Shown here one piece after another: positions 42,662 to 51,383 of a DNA stretch of 64,000 bases (position 1 is its first letter; the number at the start of each line of letters is the position of its first letter). The translations under genes were made by a program, and so were the position numbers. Source of the stretch: Gordonia lacunae (GTDB lineage: Bacteria > Actinomycetota > Actinomycetes > Mycobacteriales > Mycobacteriaceae); assembly GCF_002149015.1 (NCBI RefSeq), contig NZ_NGFO01000024.1:32092-96091 (forward strand), given 5' to 3'. The notes under the pieces were generated by a model. The model did no database searches and had not been told where the DNA came from. It was given only the letters and a program-made list of their open reading frames with translations.

Positions 42662-43774
42662 GTGAACGATGACCTGCCGGCGCCGACCCTCGGGGTCGAG
42701 GAGGAGTTCGTCCTGGTCGACCGGGAGACCGGACGGCCGGTCGGGCGCAACCGCGAGGTGGCCGCCGCAGCGTCGGCACGCGGTCTGGACCTCGAGCTGG
42801 AGCTCACCTCATCGCAGGTGGAGATCGCCACGCCCACTGCGGCTTCGGGCCCGGAGATCGGCGACCACCTCCGCCGGTTACGCGGCATTCTCGCGGCGGC
42901 CGCCGACGAGGTGGGCGTCGACGTCGTCGCGTGCGGGGTGCCGCCGCGTGTGCCCGACTCGTTTCCGGTGACCGACACCGGCCGGTACCGTGCGATCGCC
43001 GACCGGTACGGCATGCTCGCCCACGAGCAGGGGATCAGCGGTTGCCACGTCCACGTGGGCGTACCCGACACCGAGACCGCGGTCGCGGTGTGCAACCGGC
43101 TACGGCCGTGGCTGCCGCTCCTGCTGGCCCTGGCGGCCAACTCGGCGATCTATCGCGACGCGGACTCCGGCCACGCGAGCTGGCGGTCGGTGCTGTGGTC
43201 GCGCTGGCCGGCAGCGGGTCCGCCGCCACATCTGCGGTCGGCCGAGCACTTCGCCGATACTGTCGAACTCCTCGTCGCCACCGGCACGATCCTCGACCCG
43301 CACATGCTGTATTGGGACGCCCGGCCGTCGGATCATCTGCCCACGGTCGAGGTGCGCGTCGGCGACGTACAGATGCGCGTCGAGGAGACCGAGATCTTCG
43401 CCACCGTCGTCCGGGCCGCGGTGATGAGCGCCCTCGACGACCTCCGGCACGGGGGCCGGCAGGCACGGACGGGCGTGGTCCTCGATCCCGCGCTCCTGTC
43501 GGCCGCCTACTGGATCGCCGCCCACGACGGTGTCGACGGGCGCGCGCTGGACCCCGCGACGGGGGCTCTGATGTCGGTCTGGACCCGCGTCGATCAGCTG
43601 CTCACGACGCTCGCGCCCGCTCTGGACCGGCTCGGTGAACGGGAGCGCGTCGCGCAGGCGCTGGAAGCGCTGCGGCGAGACGGTAACGGGGCCACCCGTC
43701 AGCGGCGCATCTTCGCGGAGTCCGGCTCGGCACTCGCCGTCGTCCGGGCGGCAATGCTGCGCCGGCCGGGATGA
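42662..43774 (+). CDS. Carboxylate-amine ligase, GCS2 family (YbdK-like)
   Basis: The 370-residue member of glutamate-cysteine ligase family 2 has the opening LGVEEEFVLVD with the metal-binding acidic residues. GCHVHVGVPD is in the centre, and a C-terminal Arg/Glu-rich helix region ends the protein. E. coli YbdK has weak gamma-glutamylcysteine ligase activity. The real substrate is unknown. GTG 42662 is chosen because homologues start a few residues before LGVEEEF. No clear ribosome site is seen, and GTG 42635 is the alternative. Confidence 0.88.
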   Translation: MNDDLPAPTLGVEEEFVLVDRETGRPVGRNREVAAAASARGLDLELELTSSQVEIATPTAASGPEIGDHLRRLRGILAAAADEVGVDVVACGVPPRVPDSFPVTDTGRYRAIADRYGMLAHEQGISGCHVHVGVPDTETAVAVCNRLRPWLPLLLALAANSAIYRDADSGHASWRSVLWSRWPAAGPPPHLRSAEHFADTVELLVATGTILDPHMLYWDARPSDHLPTVEVRVGDVQMRVEETEIFATVVRAAVMSALDDLRHGGRQARTGVVLDPALLSAAYWIAAHDGVDGRALDPATGALMSVWTRVDQLLTTLAPALDRLGERERVAQALEALRRDGNGATRQRRIFAESGSALAVVRAAMLRRPG

Positions 43775-43786
43775 CCGCAGCGAGGG

Positions 43787-44215
43787 TCAGCGCAGGGTCG
43801 CCAGATTCGAGATCGACTTGTGCACATCGGCTTCCAGGACCTTGGCCACGAGCCGGCCGACCGGACCGTTGAGCAACCCGCCGGACAGCTCGGCCGACAG
43901 GTCGAAGTGGGAGCCGTCGACGATCTCGTCGACCTTCATCGCCAGATCGATGTTCACACCGCCGCGACCGGTCCCCGACAGCGCGATCAGGCGTGGCTCG
44001 TCGTAGTCGGTGACCGTCCAGTGGATGACGTTGCGGAAGCCCTTGACCTTGATCAGCGACGAGATGGTTGTTCCCTCGGCGATCGTGTCGGGCACCGGCG
44101 AACGCCAGCCGCCGAAGATGGTCATCCATTCGTCGAAGCGCGAGAGGTTGCTCGCGAGCGCCCATGCCGCGCTCGGGTCGAGGTCGGAGTCGATACCGAC
44201 GGAGACTGTGGCCAC
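43787..44215 (-). CDS. SRPBCC-family (START-like) protein
   Basis: The 142-residue protein has the polyketide-cyclase/START fold pattern. It starts ATVSVGIDSDLDPSAAWALASNLSRFDEWMTIFGGW and ends with a long amphipathic helix (GPVGRLVAKVLEADVHKSISNL). Such proteins bind hydrophobic ligands in a central cavity. The GTG at 44215 has GGGAG seven bases upstream. It is a stand-alone gene, convergent with the GCS2 gene. Ligand and role are unknown. Confidence 0.82.
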   Translation of the reverse strand: MATVSVGIDSDLDPSAAWALASNLSRFDEWMTIFGGWRSPVPDTIAEGTTISSLIKVKGFRNVIHWTVTDYDEPRLIALSGTGRGGVNIDLAMKVDEIVDGSHFDLSAELSGGLLNGPVGRLVAKVLEADVHKSISNLATLR

Positions 44216-44333
44216 AGAACTGCTCCCATCGCAGGAGGTGGTCCGCTCGGGAAGATGACTTCCCCCGGCGGTTCGTGCACTCGGGTGTTCGCATTCGGGT
44301 CGTGACCGAATGTACGCGAACCACGCCGGGTGG

Positions 44334-45596
44334 CTACTCGCCGTCCGCCGTCGGCCCTGGTCGAGCGGCCTCGAGGAGGGCCTGGGTCAGGGGCTCGGCA
44401 CACAGGGTCCGCTGCCACGCGCGGGCGCCCGCGGCGGCCAGGTGCGCATCGAGCGTCTCGGTCGTGATCGGTTCGGGCAGCCCGTCCCAGCACAGTTGCC
44501 GCACCACATCGGGTGCCAGCAGGTTCTCCACCGGCAGGGTGTGGGCGTCGGCGATCTCCTTGAGTGCCGGCCGTACCGTCTGCAGTCGGGCCGCGGCCTC
44601 CGGGTTGCGCTGGTCCCAGCGGCTGACCGGCGGCAGGCCGGGGCCGGTCGTCTTGCGCGACGGGAGCTTGCTGTCGGGGATCTCGCGTGCCCGCTGCAGT
44701 GCCGACAGCCAGATCCCGGCCTGGCGTCGCTGGCGCGGGCCGCCGAAGACCGGCAACGTGGTGAGTTCGGCGATCGATTCGGGGTTCACGGTGGCGGCGT
44801 TGACGATCGCGGTGTCGGGCAGGACCCGGCCGGGCGCGACATCCCGACGCTGCGCCAATTCCTCACGCGCGGTCCACAATTCACGTACCGCGGCCAGGGC
44901 GCGGGTCGACTTGACGGTGTGGATGTTCGAGGTCTTGCGCCACCGGTCGGTGCGCGGCGGAGCCGGCGGCCGGGACAGGATGTACGCGAATTCCTCACGC
45001 GCCCAGCCGTCCTTGCCGGCCGCGGCGAGCGCGGCGTCCATCGCATCACGCAGTTCGACGAGGACCTCGACATCGAGTGCGGCGTAGTTGAGCCATTCGT
45101 CGGGCAGGGGACGGCGCGACCAGTCAGCCGCACCGTGGCCCTTGAGAAGTCCCAACCCGAGGAACTCGGCCACCATCGCCGCCAGGTTGACCTTGGCCAG
45201 GCCCAGGAGACGTCCGGCCAGTTCGGTGTCGTAGAGCTCGACGCACTCGAATCCGAGTTCACGCAGGCAGGGGAGGTCTTGGTCGGCGGCATGCAGCACC
45301 CATTCCGGTCCGCGCAACGCGTCGATCACCGGTGCCAGTGCGTCCGGATCGCCGATCGGGTCCAGCAGGAAACTGCCCGACCCGCGGCGCTTGATCTGGA
45401 TCAGGTAGGCGCGCTGCGAGTAGCGGTAGCCCGATGCGCGTTCGGTGTCGACCGCGATCGGTCCGCTACCAGCCGCGAGAGCGGTTGCGGCGTCGGCGAA
45501 TTCGGTAGCGGTTGCGAGGACGGGGGGTACGCCGTCGGCCGGGTGGAGCAGTGGGGTGACCTCGGGTGCCGGGTCGTCGGGCGCGGGATCGGTCAC
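44334..45596 (-). CDS. rnd: Ribonuclease D-like 3'-5' exonuclease with HRDC domain
   Basis: The 420-residue protein has the DEDDy exonuclease motifs: DTERA (Exo I), DQDLPCL and YDTELAG (Exo II region), and YAALDVEVL (Exo III). The HRDC domain follows at about 235-320 (RALAAVRELWTAREELAQRRDVAPGRVLPD). It should process or degrade structured RNA such as tRNA precursors. GTG 45596 overlaps the stop of the DUF3000 gene as GTGA, so the two are coupled, as Rv2680-Rv2681 are. Confidence 0.9.
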   Translation of the reverse strand: MTDPAPDDPAPEVTPLLHPADGVPPVLATATEFADAATALAAGSGPIAVDTERASGYRYSQRAYLIQIKRRGSGSFLLDPIGDPDALAPVIDALRGPEWVLHAADQDLPCLRELGFECVELYDTELAGRLLGLAKVNLAAMVAEFLGLGLLKGHGAADWSRRPLPDEWLNYAALDVEVLVELRDAMDAALAAAGKDGWAREEFAYILSRPPAPPRTDRWRKTSNIHTVKSTRALAAVRELWTAREELAQRRDVAPGRVLPDTAIVNAATVNPESIAELTTLPVFGGPRQRRQAGIWLSALQRAREIPDSKLPSRKTTGPGLPPVSRWDQRNPEAAARLQTVRPALKEIADAHTLPVENLLAPDVVRQLCWDGLPEPITTETLDAHLAAAGARAWQRTLCAEPLTQALLEAARPGPTADGE

Positions 45597-46219
45597 GTCG
45601 CGCCGAGTTCGGTCACCCCGACCGGCGGAAGACCGGCGGCGGAGGCGAGGACATCGCAGAACGCCTCGAGGTGGCTGCCGAGCCCGTCCGCGCTGAGCGC
45701 GGTCCAGGAGGCCCGCACCTCCAGTTGGTGTGCGCGCGGAGGCCCGGCGATGTCGCCGTAGCGGACCGACGTGGTGGAGGTGACGGTGCCGCCGAGGGCG
45801 GTCACCTCGACCCGGCGCGCCGAACCCTCCGGTGTGGCGGTCGCGCCGATCGGCACACCGAGCGCATCGCTGATCCAGCTCCAGGCCACCTCGGGCAGCA
45901 ACGGGTCCATGGCCAGTGCGGCCTCGACCTCGGCCTGCAGGAAGGCGACGAGACGCATGGTGCCGTTCCAGGCGTCCTGGCCGGCGGGATCGAAGAGCAG
46001 GATGAGTCGCCCGAACGCGCTGCCCTGCGAATCCGTGGGCACCACGTCGAGGTCCTCGGGCGGGCGCACCTCGGCGCCGACGGCGTAGCTGTAGGGCGCC
46101 AGGCGCTGCGGCGGGCGGATGGGCCCGACCTCGATCTCGCGGCGCACCCGGGCAGCATGCAGCGACTCCACCGCCGCGCGGAAATCAGCAGGCTCGTCCG
46201 GAGCTCCCGAAGAGGTCAC
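45593..46219 (-). CDS. DUF3000 protein (Rv2680-like)
   Basis: The 208-residue cytoplasmic protein has the conserved DUF3000 core: RRPPQRLAPYSYAV-like segment, GRLILLFDPAGQDAWNGTMRLVAFLQAEVE and the C-terminal SHLEAFCDVLASAAGLPPVGV. GTG 46219 gives the usual start. Upstream in-frame sequence lacks family similarity. It is the first gene of a coupled pair with the RNase D gene and is divergent from hemE. Function is unknown. Confidence 0.87.
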   Translation of the reverse strand: MTSSGAPDEPADFRAAVESLHAARVRREIEVGPIRPPQRLAPYSYAVGAEVRPPEDLDVVPTDSQGSAFGRLILLFDPAGQDAWNGTMRLVAFLQAEVEAALAMDPLLPEVAWSWISDALGVPIGATATPEGSARRVEVTALGGTVTSTTSVRYGDIAGPPRAHQLEVRASWTALSADGLGSHLEAFCDVLASAAGLPPVGVTELGAT

Positions 46220-46310
46220 CGTTCGACCGTAGGGCGGGGGCGCCCGGCCACGGCGGAGGCGCGCCGACACCACACGTGCCGGATCGGGGGGCATGGCAGA
46301 GTAAGCGGTG

Positions 46311-47375
46311 ATGTCGAACGCAACTGGTACCCGGGTCCATAGGTCGCACCTGCCGCTCGTCGCCGCGGCCACCGGCGCGACCCCCTCACGCCGTCCGGTG
46401 TGGTTCATGCGGCAAGCGGGTCGCTCGCTGCCCGAGTACCGGGCCATCCGCGCCGATCACGGCATGCTGGAGTCCTGCTTCGATGCCGAGCTGGTCTGCG
46501 AGATCACCATGCAGCCCGTCCGCCGGCACGACGTCGACGCGGCGATCCTCTTCTCCGACATCGTGGTGCCGCTGAAGGCTGCCGGCATCGACCTCGACAT
46601 CGTCGCCGGCACCGGACCGGTGATCGCCGAGCCGGTGCGCTCACCCGATGCGGTGTCGCGGATCCCGCGACTGGAGCCCGCTGCGGTCGGTTCGATCGCG
46701 CGTGCCATCGAACTGCTGCTCGGCGAGCTGGGCGACCAGGTGGCGCTGATCGGCTTCGCCGGTGCGCCGTTCACCCTCGCCTCCTACCTCATCGAGGGCG
46801 GGCCGAGTCGCAACTACGAGCGGACCAAGGCGATGATGCACGGCGATCCGGAGACGTGGGCCGAGCTCATGGCCCGCCTCGCCGACATCACCATCGCCTT
46901 CCTGCGTGTCCAGCTCGACGCCGGCGTCGACGCGGTCCAGCTCTTCGACTCGTGGGCCGGGATGCTGTCGGCCGCCGATTACCAGCGTTTCGTCGCACCG
47001 CACAGCGCCCGTGTGCTGGCCGAGGTCGCCGGATACGGGGTGCCGCGCATCCACTTCGGCGTGGGCACCGGTGAGCTCCTCGCCCCGATGGCGCACGTCG
47101 GCGCCGATGTCATCGGCGTCGACTGGCGCGTGCCGCTCGAGGAGGCCGTGCGCCGGGTGGGTCCGGGCAAGGCCGTGCAGGGCAACCTCGACCCGACGCT
47201 GCTGTTCGCCGGCGCCGATGTCGTCGACGCCGAGGTGCGGCGGGTCGTCGCCGACGGCGACCGGGCCGTCGCGGCCGGGGCGATCGGCCACATCTTCAAC
47301 CTCGGTCACGGCGTGCTGCCCGGCACCGACCCGGATGTGCTGACGCGGGCCGTCGAAGTGATCCACAGCCTCTGA
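46311..47375 (+). CDS. hemE: Uroporphyrinogen decarboxylase
   Basis: The 354-residue enzyme converts uroporphyrinogen III to coproporphyrinogen III. Signatures are PVWFMRQAGRSLPEYR near the N-terminus, the aspartate site ILFSDIVVPL, and GFAGAPFTLASYL and HFGVGTGELL further on. The ATG at 46311 is preferred to the GTG one codon upstream. Its stop shares one base with the hemG start (TGATG), and hemQ follows, so this is a three-gene haem operon of the coproporphyrin-dependent pathway. Confidence 0.96.
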   Translation: MSNATGTRVHRSHLPLVAAATGATPSRRPVWFMRQAGRSLPEYRAIRADHGMLESCFDAELVCEITMQPVRRHDVDAAILFSDIVVPLKAAGIDLDIVAGTGPVIAEPVRSPDAVSRIPRLEPAAVGSIARAIELLLGELGDQVALIGFAGAPFTLASYLIEGGPSRNYERTKAMMHGDPETWAELMARLADITIAFLRVQLDAGVDAVQLFDSWAGMLSAADYQRFVAPHSARVLAEVAGYGVPRIHFGVGTGELLAPMAHVGADVIGVDWRVPLEEAVRRVGPGKAVQGNLDPTLLFAGADVVDAEVRRVVADGDRAVAAGAIGHIFNLGHGVLPGTDPDVLTRAVEVIHSL

Positions 47376-48781
47376 TGTCCCCCCGGGTCCGGATCGCGAT
47401 CGTCGGCGGCGGGATCTCCGGCCTGACCGCCGCATACCGCCTTCGTCGTGCGCTCGGGTCCGACGCACACATCGACCTCTTCGAGTCGTCCGGACGGCTG
47501 GGCGGCGTGCTGCACACCGCGACCGTCGGCGACCGGGCCGTCGATGTCGGAGCCGAGGCGTTCATCGTCCGGCGCCCGGAGGCGCTCGAACTCGTCACCG
47601 AACTCGGTCTCGCCGATCGCATCGTCTCGCCGACCCCGCGGCGTCCCGCCGTCTGGGCGGGCGAGCGGTTGCACCCACTGCCCAGTCCGGCACTGATGGG
47701 GATCCCGGCCGGGCCGACGGTCGTCGAGGGTCTCGTCGACCCCGCCGACCTCGTTCGGATGGCCGAGGAACCCGGACGGCCGATGAGCTGGCAGGCCGGC
47801 ACCGACATGGCCGTCGGGGAGTTGGTCGCCGAGCGGTTCGGGCCCTCCGTCGTCGCCCGCAGCGTCGACCCGATGCTCGGCGGGGTGTACTCCAGTCTCG
47901 CCGGCGACATCGGGGTCCGCGAGGCGATGCCGGCCCTGGCGAGGAGCCTGGACGTCGGTACGCCCTCGCTCACCGCCGCCGTCGACGCGCTCATCGCCGC
48001 CGGGGCGGGTGCGACCGGGCCCGTCTTCGGTGCGCTCGTCGGCGGGTACGAGGTCCTCCTGGACGCCCTGCGGACTGCGGCCGGAGTCGATCTCGAGATC
48101 GCCAGTCCGGTCACCGATCTCACCCCGTCGGCAGGCGGCTGGATGCTCGGAGTGGACGGGGCAGGGGATCGGCCATCGTACGACGGGGTGATCCTGGCGG
48201 TGCCGGCGTGGCGGGCCGGCGACCTGCTGGAGCGGTCCGTGCCGGACCTGTCCGCGCCGCTCCGGGAGGTCCGGCGGGCCTCGTCGGTCGTGGTGTCGAT
48301 CGCGCTCGCGCCGGGAACAGTGCTGCCCGAGCACTCCGGGGTGCTCGTGGGCACCGGAGAAAGCCTGCGCGCCAAGGCATTCACGTTCAGCTCGCAGAAG
48401 TGGGCGCACCTGTCCGGCGGTGACCTACCGGTGTCGGTCCGGGCGTCGTTCGGACGGTTCGGTGCGCCGGTTCCGGATGAGATCACCGAACCGGGGGTCG
48501 ACGCGCGGCTGCGGCGGGATGCGCTCGAGGATCTCGACGAGGTGTGCCGTGCCGCCGGCGTCCCACCGGTCTCGTCGCGGGTGGTCGACGTGTACGTGCA
48601 GCGGTGGGACGAGGGACTCCCCGTCTACGCACCCGGGCACCTCGCGGCGATGACGCAGGTACTGGCCGCGCGGCCACCGCGTCTCGCACTCGCCGGGTCG
48701 TCGTACGCCGGGGTCGGGGTACCGGCCTGCATCGGCCGGGCCGGTCGCGCGGCGGCCGAGCTCCTCGATGATCTGACGTGA
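47375..48781 (+). CDS. hemG: Coproporphyrinogen/protoporphyrinogen oxidase (HemG/HemY type)
   Basis: The 468-residue flavoprotein has the FAD loop IAIVGGGISGLTAAYRL at the N-terminus, a substrate-binding middle domain, and a C-terminal FAD motif LALAGSSYAGVGVPACIGRAG. In actinobacteria with HemQ this enzyme oxidises coproporphyrinogen III to coproporphyrin III. It overlaps hemE by one base, and hemQ starts 58 bases downstream. Confidence 0.95.
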   Translation: MSPRVRIAIVGGGISGLTAAYRLRRALGSDAHIDLFESSGRLGGVLHTATVGDRAVDVGAEAFIVRRPEALELVTELGLADRIVSPTPRRPAVWAGERLHPLPSPALMGIPAGPTVVEGLVDPADLVRMAEEPGRPMSWQAGTDMAVGELVAERFGPSVVARSVDPMLGGVYSSLAGDIGVREAMPALARSLDVGTPSLTAAVDALIAAGAGATGPVFGALVGGYEVLLDALRTAAGVDLEIASPVTDLTPSAGGWMLGVDGAGDRPSYDGVILAVPAWRAGDLLERSVPDLSAPLREVRRASSVVVSIALAPGTVLPEHSGVLVGTGESLRAKAFTFSSQKWAHLSGGDLPVSVRASFGRFGAPVPDEITEPGVDARLRRDALEDLDEVCRAAGVPPVSSRVVDVYVQRWDEGLPVYAPGHLAAMTQVLAARPPRLALAGSSYAGVGVPACIGRAGRAAAELLDDLT

Positions 48782-48838
48782 CCTGACAGGGTTGACCTGC
48801 CTGGTCGTCGGGTGGGCGGCGGTGGCACGATGGCATCC

Positions 48839-49534
48839 ATGAGCCGCTTGGATTACGCAGAACTCAACTCGACGATCCGCTACCTGATGTTCTCGGTGTT
48901 CGCGGTCCGCCCCGGTGAACTGGGTGCCGATCGTGATCAGGCCAAATCGGATGCCGCGGACTTCTTCAAGTCGCTCGAGGACAGTGGCGTCGTGGTCCGC
49001 GGTGTCTACGACGTGTCGGGGTTGCGCGCCGACGCCGACTTCATGATCTGGTGGCACGCCGAAGACGTCGAGCCGATCCAGGCCGCTTACGCCAGATTCC
49101 GCCGCGAGACGGTTTTGGGACGTGCGTGCAACCCGGTGTGGAGCAACGTCGCGCTGCATCGCCCGGCCGAGTTCAACAAGAGCCACATCCCGGCGTTCCT
49201 CGCGGGCGAGGAAGCCGGCAACTACATCTGCGTGTACCCGTTCGTGCGGTCCTACGAGTGGTACCTGCTGCCCGACGAGGAACGTCGCAAGATGCTCGCC
49301 GACCATGGCAAGGCGGCGCGCGCGTACAAAGACGTCCGCGCCAACACCGTGTCGTCGTTCGCGCTCGGCGACTACGAGTGGCTGCTGGCGTTCGAGGCGC
49401 CCGAACTGCACCGCATCGTCGATCTGATGCGTGACCTGCGCGCCACCGAGGCCCGGCTGCACGTCCGCGAGGAGACGCCGTTCTTCACCGGCCCGCGCGT
49501 CGAGGTGCCTGCGCTCATCGACGCGCTGCCCTGA
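48839..49534 (+). CDS. hemQ: Coproheme decarboxylase (HemQ/ChdC)
   Basis: The 231-residue chlorite-dismutase-like enzyme decarboxylates coproheme to haem b, the last step of the pathway. The segment ALHRPAEFNKSHIPAFLAGEEAGNY and following CVYPFVRSYEWYLLP hold the porphyrin-facing residues, including the tyrosine in ICVYPF. ADHGKAAR carries the probable proximal His. The ATG at 48839 agrees with the mycobacterial start (SRLDYAELN). It is the third gene after hemE and hemG. Confidence 0.95.
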   Translation: MSRLDYAELNSTIRYLMFSVFAVRPGELGADRDQAKSDAADFFKSLEDSGVVVRGVYDVSGLRADADFMIWWHAEDVEPIQAAYARFRRETVLGRACNPVWSNVALHRPAEFNKSHIPAFLAGEEAGNYICVYPFVRSYEWYLLPDEERRKMLADHGKAARAYKDVRANTVSSFALGDYEWLLAFEAPELHRIVDLMRDLRATEARLHVREETPFFTGPRVEVPALIDALP

Positions 49535-49535
49535 G

Positions 49536-49982
49536 TCAGGGGAGCGGACGCTGGTCGGCGGGTTCCAGCTTCAGGCTGATGCTGTTGATGCAGTAGCGGA
49601 GGTCGGTGGGGGTGTCGTAGCCCTCGCCGGCGAAGACGTGACCGAGGTGGCTCTTGCAGTTCGCGCAGAGCACCTCGACACGCCGCATGCCGAGTGAGTT
49701 GTCCTCGACCTCGATGATGGTGTCGCCGGCCAGCGGGGAGAAGAACGACGGCCAGCCGCAATGCGATTCGAACTTCTGCTCGCTGCGGAACAACTCGGCA
49801 TCGCAGGCGCGGCAGCGGTAGACCCCGACCGTCGTGGTGTCGGTGTACTCGCCGGTGAAGGGCGCTTCGGTACCTGCCTGGCGCAGGACCCGGTATTCGG
49901 CGGGCGTCAGGCGCTGCTTCCACTGCTCGTCGGTGAGGTCGGCGAGATTCTCGGCGTCGGTCGACGGGGTGCTGTCGGTCAT
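49536..49982 (-). CDS. msrB: Peptide-methionine (R)-S-oxide reductase MsrB
   Basis: The 148-residue selenoprotein-R-type reductase repairs methionine-R-sulfoxide. Two zinc CxxC pairs (CRAC and CANC) and the catalytic Cys in RYCINSISLKLE are present. SHCGWPSFFSPL is the family signature. The ATG at 49982 has GGAGG only two bases away, so GTG 49991 is a possible start. It is convergent with hemQ, one base apart. Confidence 0.94.
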   Translation of the reverse strand: MTDSTPSTDAENLADLTDEQWKQRLTPAEYRVLRQAGTEAPFTGEYTDTTTVGVYRCRACDAELFRSEQKFESHCGWPSFFSPLAGDTIIEVEDNSLGMRRVEVLCANCKSHLGHVFAGEGYDTPTDLRYCINSISLKLEPADQRPLP

Positions 49983-50025
49983 GTCCTCCACGGTAGCGCG
50001 CGTGGCCGGACCGGCTGTGTCAGCA

Positions 50026-51324
50026 CTATTTCGAGAGGCTGACCGCATCCTCGCTGCCGGTGGCCGTGCTGGTGGCGGCGTCGGTCCCGCCGGCGGGACC
50101 GAGCGGGGCATCGGACTCCGACCGGACCGGCGGCACCATGCCCGCGACCCCGTCGGACCGCATGTCGAGCCAGCGGAACAGCAGTGAGCAGAACACCGCG
50201 ATCATCAGCAGCGACCAGCCCCACGTGACCTTGTTGTACTCGACCATCCAGCCGAACGCCGTCCACCGGTCGGAGTAGAAGCCGTCGAAGGTCATGCACC
50301 CGTAGACGCCCAGCCACGCCGGCCAGTTGCGCATCGGCGACCCGGGCAGCAGCACCGTCATGAGCAGCGGGAACAGGAGCATCGAGTAGTAGCCCTGGCC
50401 GAGCGAGCCGACCAGGAACGTGGTGCACAGCAGCACTCCCGACGAGACCGCCAGCCACATCAGCTCGTTGGTCGTGCGGTAGTAGCGGTACAGGAACCAC
50501 AGCGAGAACGCGGCCATCAGCACGAACGCCACGCGTAGCAGCAGGATCAGCCACGGGGCGACACCGAAGTACGCACCGTTGCCGGCGATCGAGCTGTTGT
50601 AGTAGTCACGCGCTTCGCCGAGGTACGGGACCGTGCGGCTGATGAAGTCGTTCGCGTCGACCGAGAGCGGCCAGGCGACGACGGTCAGGACGATCGGGAT
50701 CACGATGGCGAGGGCGAAGACCCGCCACTGGCGGTTCAGCAGCGGCAGGAGCATCAGGGGCGCCAGCACCGGTTTGACGGCCAGGGTCAATCCCATCGGC
50801 ACACCGGCCCACCAATCGTGCCGGCTCAGCATCAGCATGAGGAATGCGATCAGTCCCAGCAGTACGAACGAGTTGAAGTTCGTGAAGATCAGCGTGTGCG
50901 AGACGGTCTCGGTGCTGAAGAAGAAGAACAGGACCGTCGGCATGACCCACGAATCGAGGGCATAACCGAACATGCGGGTGAGCAGGTAGGCGCAGACGAG
51001 GAGCGCGACGACGCTGACGGCGATGAAGGCCCAGCGTGCGCGCTCGTAGTCGATGACCGCGACCGGCGCCATCAGCAGGGTGCCCGACGGCGGGTACAAG
51101 TAGTGGGGGTCGACGGTGGCGTAGTTCTCGCCGTAGACCGGCAACCCGTTCAGAAAGTTGTAGGCCGCGGCGTACACCGGCTTGAAGTCGTCGGTGCGGT
51201 CGCCGTTGACGCCCAGGAACACCGAGCGGTGCACGACCATGAGCAGGCTGATCGGCCACAGGACCATCGGGATGATCCGTTGAGCACTCATCGGGGGATA
51301 GAGATACCTGTCGAGATTGGCCAC
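50026..51324 (-). CDS. aftC: Alpha-(1->3)-arabinofuranosyltransferase AftC-like (DUF2029)
   Basis: The 432-residue GT-C membrane glycosyltransferase has about ten helices. Conserved loop DDFKPVYAAAYNFLNGLPVY carries the paired Asp of the active site, and VDPHYLYPPSGTLLMAP follows. The C-terminal WPAWLGVYGCMTFD matches M. tuberculosis AftC (Rv2673), which branches arabinan in arabinogalactan and lipoarabinomannan using decaprenyl-phosphoarabinose. GTG 51324 gives a length like the known enzyme. This marks a mycolic-acid-type cell wall. Confidence 0.9.
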   Translation of the reverse strand: MANLDRYLYPPMSAQRIIPMVLWPISLLMVVHRSVFLGVNGDRTDDFKPVYAAAYNFLNGLPVYGENYATVDPHYLYPPSGTLLMAPVAVIDYERARWAFIAVSVVALLVCAYLLTRMFGYALDSWVMPTVLFFFFSTETVSHTLIFTNFNSFVLLGLIAFLMLMLSRHDWWAGVPMGLTLAVKPVLAPLMLLPLLNRQWRVFALAIVIPIVLTVVAWPLSVDANDFISRTVPYLGEARDYYNSSIAGNGAYFGVAPWLILLLRVAFVLMAAFSLWFLYRYYRTTNELMWLAVSSGVLLCTTFLVGSLGQGYYSMLLFPLLMTVLLPGSPMRNWPAWLGVYGCMTFDGFYSDRWTAFGWMVEYNKVTWGWSLLMIAVFCSLLFRWLDMRSDGVAGMVPPVRSESDAPLGPAGGTDAATSTATGSEDAVSLSK

Positions 51325-51383
51325 CCGCGAACCGTACTACGCGCGCCGCCGAGCTCAGAACCGTGCGCGCGCTCCGGCGTTGC